A stretch of DNA of 10,744 nt, from contig DFBC01000110.1 of the NCBI GenBank assembly GCA_002367235.1, positions 12,865 through 23,608 of the forward strand, in the 5' to 3' direction. Position 1 is the first letter of the stretch; every line of letters begins with the position of its first letter. The translations under genes were made by a program, and so were the position numbers. Below, piece by piece: positions 7,601 through 10,744 of this stretch. Source of the stretch: Cellvibrionales bacterium UBA3090 (GTDB lineage Bacteria > Pseudomonadota > Gammaproteobacteria > Pseudomonadales > Porticoccaceae). The notes below the pieces were generated by a model, which did no database searches, was not told the origin of the DNA, and saw only the letters and a list, made by a program, of their open reading frames with translations.

Positions 7601-8386
7601 ATGAGGACGTAACTCTTTAGCACCTAATGCGCAGTTAAGCCCGATGGAAAAGGGCTTCGCATGCGACACAGAATTCCAGAAAGCCTCGGGTGTCTGGCCA
7701 GACAGCGTGCGGCCGCTGGCATCGGTTATGGTTCCCGATATCATAATGGGCAACTCAAAACCCTGCTCTTCAAAAACTTGCTTTACGGCAAAGATGGCGG
7801 CTTTGGCATTCAGAGTATCGAAAATCGTTTCGATTAGGATAATGTCGCTACCACCGGCAATAAGACCTTCAGTTGCATCGATATAGGTTTTCACGAGTTC
7901 GTCAAAGCTGGAATTCCGTGCGCCAGGATCGTTGACATCTGGTGAGATGGAGAGGGTACGGCTGGTTGGCCCAAGTACACCTGCAACCCATCGTGGTCGA
8001 TCAGCCGTGGCAATGTCGTCACAGGCTTCTCGAGCAAGTCTGGCCCCAGCTTCATTGAGTTCGCGAACCAGTGATTCCATAGCGTAATCAGCCATGGAGA
8101 CGGCCGTTGCATTGAATGTGTTGGTCTCAACAATGTCGGCACCGGCCTCTAAGTAGACGCGGTGTATGTTTCGTATCACTTCGGGTTGGGTCAGGGATAA
8201 CAGGTCATTGTTGCCCGCAACATCCTGAGGCCAGTCTGCAAACCGATCACCGCGATAATCAGCTTCGGTAAATTTGTGTGATTGGATCATCGTGCCCATA
8301 GCGCCATCCAGAATCAGGATGCGATCGCGGGCTGCTTGGTGAAGAGCATTAATATGCGTTTGACGGTTATTCAAGTTGTTGTCCAT
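4682..8386 (-). CDS. metH: Cobalamin-dependent methionine synthase
   Basis: Encodes 1234 residues, full length against about 1227 in E. coli. It transfers a methyl group from 5-methyl-tetrahydrofolate via methylcobalamin to homocysteine, making methionine in the cytoplasm. Modules run in the normal order. The homocysteine domain (about 15-335) has zinc ligands Cys252 in GLNCALGA and Cys315/Cys316 in GGCCGTTP. The pterin domain (about 355-640) has FVNVGERCNVTGS and MIDSS. The cap plus B12 domain (about 655-890) has GDVHDIGKNIV, with His764 as the cobalt ligand, and GLSGLITPS. The AdoMet reactivation domain (about 910-1230) has RPAPGYPACPDH (1144-1155). All expected catalytic residues are present. 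The start ATG has a poor ribosome-binding site (GCAGTAAA before it), but the N-terminus aligns with the family. First gene of an operon with DUF2970; no cobalamin riboswitch fits in the short leader. Confidence 0.98.
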   Translation of the reverse strand: MDNNLNNRQTHINALHQAARDRILILDGAMGTMIQSHKFTEADYRGDRFADWPQDVAGNNDLLSLTQPEVIRNIHRVYLEAGADIVETNTFNATAVSMADYAMESLVRELNEAGARLAREACDDIATADRPRWVAGVLGPTSRTLSISPDVNDPGARNSSFDELVKTYIDATEGLIAGGSDIILIETIFDTLNAKAAIFAVKQVFEEQGFELPIMISGTITDASGRTLSGQTPEAFWNSVSHAKPFSIGLNCALGAKELRPHIEELSRLADTRVSAHPNAGLPNEFGEYDETAEEMAAIVGEFAQSGLVNIIGGCCGTTPEHIRKIAEAVEQYSTRQIPKLEPACRLSGLEAFNITAESLFVNVGERCNVTGSARFKRLVLDDDYDTALDVARQQVEDGAQVIDINMDEGMLDAVHAMTTFLKLVATEPDISRIPLMIDSSKWHVIEAGLKWVQGKCIVNSISLKEGEEPFIEQAKLCLKYGAAVVVMAFDTQGQADNLERRKEICQRSYDILVNKVGFRPEDIIFDPNVFAVATGIDEHNNYAVDFIESAQWIKQNLPGTLISGGISNVSFSFRGNNPVREAIHSVFLLHAIRAGLSMGIVNAGQLAVYSDLPDELRDKVEDVILNRHPDSTENLVEIAEKYRGDGSTETNKVDLEWRSWPVERRLEHALVKGITTFIIEDTESARLEAERPLHVIEGPLMDGMNVVGDLFSSGKMFLPQVVKSARVMKQAVAHLQPFIEAEKQDGAETNGKILMATVKGDVHDIGKNIVGVVLGCNNYEVVDLGVMVPTEKIIETAIKENVDIIGLSGLITPSLDEMVHIASELERQKLNFPLLIGGATTSKAHTAVKIDPKYQVNQSIYVADASRAVGVASKLLNPQQRDIYIAEIQREYEEVRKRTANRKPRGTTFPYSEAIKSGLQIDWEQYKPPVPKAIGVQVLDDYPLTKLVDTIDWTPFFITWELAGKYPKILKDEKVGEAARNLFADAQKMLQQIVDQKLLKARAVFGLWPANTVNHDDIEVYADESKSQVLATLHHIRQQTRKFGADHELKSLADFIAPKETGITDYVGAFAVTTGIGVDELAKEYEAKGDDYNSIMVKALADRLAEAFAEHLHQRVRKEFWGYADTETLDNDELIKEKYQGIRPAPGYPACPDHSEKQSLFRLLDVTKNTEITLTESFAMMPTAAVSGWYFSNPQAKYFNTGKIQRDQLESLAQRKNQPVEQLERWLRPVLDD

Positions 8387-8433
8387 TTTACTGCGGTTAA
8401 GACCATTTCAATGTTGTTAGGAAAAAGAGGCGC

Positions 8434-8463
8434 ATTCTAGCAGAATTTTCAGGTGTCTCTCAG
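8434..8463 (-). promoter_or_regulatory. Promoter of the metH-DUF2970 operon
   Basis: On the minus strand, TGCTAGAAT is an extended -10 (TG-N-TAGAAT) with CTGAGA (4/6 to TTGACA) 18 nt upstream. The predicted start near 8427 gives a leader of about 40 nt. The -10 is followed by GCGCC, much like the cysI promoter. I found no convincing MetJ box or MetR site (TGAA-N5-TTCA) in the gap. Confidence 0.55.
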
Positions 8464-8486
8464 CCTATTCAGTAGCTGTGTTGACC

Positions 8487-8502
8487 AATGCTGAGCAGCA
8501 TT
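8487..8502. repeat. 16-nt palindrome midway between the metH and nfuA promoters
   Basis: AATGCTG and its exact reverse complement CAGCATT flank a 2-nt AG centre. The centre lies about 67-70 nt upstream of both predicted transcription starts (near 8427 for metH and 8565 for nfuA). That is a typical place for a dimeric activator site. It does not match MetR, MetJ or IscR consensus sequences as I know them. Confidence 0.4.
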
Positions 8503-8529
8503 TTCTGGTGAAAATTAATCATCATTTCA

Positions 8530-8558
8530 TTGTTGCCAAAGAGCAAAAATGATAGAAT
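8530..8558 (+). promoter_or_regulatory. nfuA: Promoter of nfuA
   Basis: TGATAGAAT is an extended -10 (TG-N-TAGAAT) with TTGTTG (TTG conserved, 3/6) 17 nt upstream. The predicted start near 8565 leaves a leader of about 34 nt. An AGG lies 7 nt before the nfuA ATG. No recognisable IscR type 2 site overlaps it. Confidence 0.55.
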
Positions 8559-8598
8559 ACATGACTAAATTACTCAGGTATAGGTTTCAGGTACTTTA

Positions 8599-9180
8599 AT
8601 GCTCAATATCACCATCACAGAATCCGCTCAAAAGTATTTGGCTGATCTACTGGCCAAGCAAGATTGCGAAGGCATCGGTATTAGAATGTTTGTTTCTGAT
8701 CCCGGTACGCCGAAAGCTGAAACCTGCATAGCCTATTGTCGTCCAGGTGAAGAGAAAGAGGACGATACGGTAATGGAACTGGATGGGTTCAAAGCCCACT
8801 TCGGCCAACGCAGCTTGCCTTTTCTTGAAGATGCTCAGGTTGATTACTCCGACGACAAATTTGGCGGGCAATTAACCATTCGTGCGCCGAACTCCAGAAT
8901 GCCACAGGTTAATGACGACAGCCCCGTGGAAGATAAAATCAACTATGTCCTGCACAACGATGTGAATCCTGGTTTGGCCTCACACGGTGGCATGATTAGT
9001 CTTGAAGAAGTGGTTGATGATGTTGCTATCCTGCGTTTCGGTGGCGGGTGCCAGGGTTGTGGCATGGTCGATGTCACTCTGAAGGAAGGGGTAGAAAAGA
9101 CTATCCTGGAAAAAATTCCTGAGCTAAAAGGTATTCGAGACGTTACCGATCATAGCGACCGCAGTAAGTCCTATATGTAG
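8599..9180 (+). CDS. nfuA: Fe-S cluster carrier protein NfuA
   Basis: Encodes 193 residues, close to the 191 of E. coli NfuA. NfuA binds a [4Fe-4S] cluster at a dimer interface and delivers it to client apoproteins in the cytoplasm, especially under iron limitation or oxidative stress. The N-terminal half (about 1-100) is a degenerate A-type carrier domain: ITITESAQKYLADLL, then DPGTPKAETC. The C-terminal half (about 110-185) is the Nfu domain with NPGLASHGG (123-131) and the cluster-binding Cys151-x2-Cys154 in GGGCQGCGMVDVTLK. The protein is complete and ends SDRSKSYM. It is divergent from metH. The TetR gene follows after 94 nt with no clear terminator between, so partial cotranscription is possible. 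Confidence 0.96.
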   Translation: MLNITITESAQKYLADLLAKQDCEGIGIRMFVSDPGTPKAETCIAYCRPGEEKEDDTVMELDGFKAHFGQRSLPFLEDAQVDYSDDKFGGQLTIRAPNSRMPQVNDDSPVEDKINYVLHNDVNPGLASHGGMISLEEVVDDVAILRFGGGCQGCGMVDVTLKEGVEKTILEKIPELKGIRDVTDHSDRSKSYM

Positions 9181-9274
9181 CACCCTGGTGGCATGGTTAT
9201 CTTTTAACTTAATATGCTGAGTGTCGAGTTTAATCATGCCAAGTAGGTAATTTTCTAGCCTGCAAGGAGCACAT

Positions 9275-9856
9275 ATGTCCAGGTTGCGTGAGTTTGATCG
9301 CAATGATGTTGTCACGAAGGCATTAGATCTATTTTGGTCTGATGGATATAACGCAAGTTCCATCAGTAAGCTGATTGCGGTTATGGGAATTAACCGCAGC
9401 AGTCTTTACGCCACGTTTGGCAGTAAAGATAACCTTTTTTCAGAAGCCATGGCGTGTTATGCAAAGCGTCGTAAGGATTTACATTCATCTACATTAAACG
9501 GTATTGAAGATCCTCTTCAGGCCATCAGGGTATTTTATTACCGTAAATTCCTTGGCGAAGATGTGAACCTGTCAAATGGCTGCCTGTTGTTTAATACTGT
9601 TTCAGAGCTAAGTAATACTTCGCCAGGAATTGCCAATGAGGCCGGCGACTATTTACTCGAGGTGCGTGAACTGTTTTTAAATCGGCTTATAGAGGCCCGA
9701 GATAAAGGTTTGATCGACGAGAAAAAAGACGTCGATGCACAGGCGGACTATTTACTGGCAATGATTGCCGGATTACGCTCTCTTTCCAAAATGGGTTCCG
9801 GCAGACATGCCTTGCAAAAGGTGATCGATACGACATTAGATAGTTTGGTTTTATAA
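9275..9856 (+). CDS. TetR/AcrR family transcriptional regulator
   Basis: Encodes 193 residues. The N-terminal DNA-binding domain (about 7-55) is clear: REFDRNDVVTKALDLFW, GYNASSISKLIAVMGINR, then SSLYATFGSKDNLF. The recognition helix region is about 37-48. The C-terminal part is helical with NGCLLFNTVSEL (101-112), typical of the subgroup with a GREFD-type start and an NGCL block that also contains ComR-like regulators. Two Cys are present, Cys61 and Cys103, but a redox or metal sensor role is only a possibility. The start is well supported by AAGGAG 5 nt before the ATG. The ligand and target genes are unknown. No divergent efflux or reductase gene adjoins it, so the usual guilt-by-neighbour clue is missing. 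It ends 12 nt before a shared bidirectional terminator. Confidence 0.9.
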   Translation: MSRLREFDRNDVVTKALDLFWSDGYNASSISKLIAVMGINRSSLYATFGSKDNLFSEAMACYAKRRKDLHSSTLNGIEDPLQAIRVFYYRKFLGEDVNLSNGCLLFNTVSELSNTSPGIANEAGDYLLEVRELFLNRLIEARDKGLIDEKKDVDAQADYLLAMIAGLRSLSKMGSGRHALQKVIDTTLDSLVL

Positions 9857-9868
9857 AAGGCTGCTATA

Positions 9869-9896
9869 AAAAAACGGGCTCTAAGGCCCGTTTTTT
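9869..9896. terminator. Bidirectional rho-independent terminator between tetR and aroF
   Basis: AAAAAACGGGC (9869-9879), a 6-nt loop TCTAAG, and GCCCGTTTTTT (9886-9896) form a perfect stem with A and T flanks. It lies 12 nt after the TetR stop and 26 nt after the DAHP synthase stop on the other strand, so it should serve both converging genes. Confidence 0.9.
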
Positions 9897-9922
9897 GTTC
9901 TCGAAAGGCTTACCTGTGAGCG

Positions 9923-10744
9923 CTATTTTGTGCGCCCAGGCAAGACATCTTTGAGTTTTTCTCGCATATCCCGCAAAGCCTTTTCCGTTGTTTCCCAGTC
10001 GATACACGCATCAGTAATAGACACGCCATACTCAAGATCGTCCAGATTTGCGGTAATTTTTTGATTGCCGGCTTTCAGATTACTTTCAACCATGATGCCG
10101 ATAATGGATGTGTTGCCCTCAAGAATCTGGTTGGTGACGTTCTCCATCACCAAAGGCTGTAGTTCGTGATTCTTGTTGGAGTTGGCATGACTGCAATCGA
10201 CCATGATATTTGCAGGAATGCCGGCATTGCTCAGTTCCTGTTCAGCAAGCGATACACTGACAGAATCATAATTTGGCTTGCCGTCACCACCTCGCAGCAC
10301 CACGTGTGCATAGGGGTTTCCCGCTGTGGTTATCACGGATACGCTGCCTTCGGAATTGATCCCCAGAAAGCGGTGCGGACTAGCTACAGACTGTAGAGCG
10401 TTAATGGCGACGGTAAGGCTGCCATCGGTGCCGTTCTTGAAGCCCACAGTAGAGGACAGGCCTGAGGCCATTTCACGGTGAGTTTGAGACTCTGTTGTTC
10501 TGGCTCCAATCGCAGACCAGGAAATTAAATCCTGCATATATTGAGGCGAGATAGGGTCGAGTGCTTCCGTAGCTGTAGGCAGACCCAATTCGGCAACATC
10601 AAGCAACAGCTGACGGCCCACATGAAGACCATCGGTAATTTTAAATGAATCATTGAGGTAGGGGTCGTTAATTAACCCTTTCCAGCCCGTCGTGGTGCGT
10701 GGTTTCTCAAAGTACACTCGCATGACAACGAAGAGCGTGTCGCC
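9923..10744 (-). CDS. aroF: 3-deoxy-7-phosphoheptulonate (DAHP) synthase, class I AroF-like, 5' truncated by window edge
   Basis: Partial gene. The frame is open to the right edge (GDTLFVV before MRVYFEKPRTT), so roughly the first 90 residues are missing and the ATG at 10723 is internal. 273 residues are visible. The enzyme condenses phosphoenolpyruvate and erythrose 4-phosphate in the first step of the shikimate pathway. Class I marks are GWKGLINDP, SWSAIGARTTESQTHRE, GFKNGTDGS, LRGG, and the metal ligands His in DCSHANSNK, Glu in MVESN and Asp in TDACIDWE. The stretches ATEALDP, SWSAIGARTTESQTHREMASG, PHRFLGIN and GNP..HVVLRGG resemble the tyrosine-sensitive AroF rather than AroG or AroH. 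This isozyme call is from remembered sequences, and the N-terminal feedback region is mostly out of view. No defect is visible. Confidence 0.93.
   Translation of the reverse strand, partial: GDTLFVVMRVYFEKPRTTTGWKGLINDPYLNDSFKITDGLHVGRQLLLDVAELGLPTATEALDPISPQYMQDLISWSAIGARTTESQTHREMASGLSSTVGFKNGTDGSLTVAINALQSVASPHRFLGINSEGSVSVITTAGNPYAHVVLRGGDGKPNYDSVSVSLAEQELSNAGIPANIMVDCSHANSNKNHELQPLVMENVTNQILEGNTSIIGIMVESNLKAGNQKITANLDDLEYGVSITDACIDWETTEKALRDMREKLKDVLPGRTK

Noticed and set aside
8387..8598. Possible cobalamin riboswitch upstream of metH
   Set aside because: The predicted leader is only about 40 nt, no B12-box-like element is visible, and a B12 riboswitch usually represses the B12-independent metE or uptake genes rather than metH.
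9181..9190. CACC-CT-GGTG hairpin after nfuA as a terminator
   Set aside because: The stem is only 4 bp with a 2-nt loop and no T-run directly after it, so it is too weak to call.

Overview
This window is an ordinary-looking chromosomal segment of a gammaproteobacterium. All long genes are conserved housekeeping types: SohB, AroF-type DAHP synthase, MetH, NfuA, and a CysI-type reductase followed by a DUF934 gene. That last pairing is familiar from Pseudomonas-like and marine gammaproteobacteria. The genus cannot be fixed from the sequence alone. I see no mobile element, CRISPR array, rRNA or tRNA gene, attachment site or origin.

Layout, left to right. (1) The 3' end of sohB runs rightward and ends at a strong hairpin (482-516). 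(2) A leftward CPA2-type cation:proton antiporter gene (523-1689) follows. (3) Next is a leftward sulfite-assimilation operon. The siroheme/[4Fe-4S] reductase gene (2318-3982) comes first and overlaps the DUF934 gene (1852-2334) by 17 nt. A good sigma70-type promoter lies at 4026-4054. (4) A rightward 42-codon gene for a single-span membrane peptide (4231-4359) has its own candidate promoter. It ends at a perfect bidirectional terminator (4382-4412). (5) The leftward metH-DUF2970 operon (8386 to 4432) ends at the same terminator. (6) nfuA (8599-9180) diverges from metH across a 212-nt region holding two extended -10 promoters and a short palindrome. (7) A TetR/AcrR regulator gene (9275-9856) follows and shares a second bidirectional terminator (9869-9896) with (8) a leftward AroF-type DAHP synthase gene. 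That gene is cut by the right edge of the window.

The centre of the window is biased toward sulfur and Fe-S biology. The reductase makes sulfide and needs siroheme and a [4Fe-4S] cluster. MetH uses homocysteine and B12 to make methionine. NfuA delivers Fe-S clusters. DUF934 and DUF2970 are uncharacterised partners that sit in these transcription units. The least expected item is the 42-residue membrane peptide, which is short enough to be missed by routine annotation but has promoter, ribosome-binding and terminator signals. I do not see a convincing undescribed multi-gene system here.
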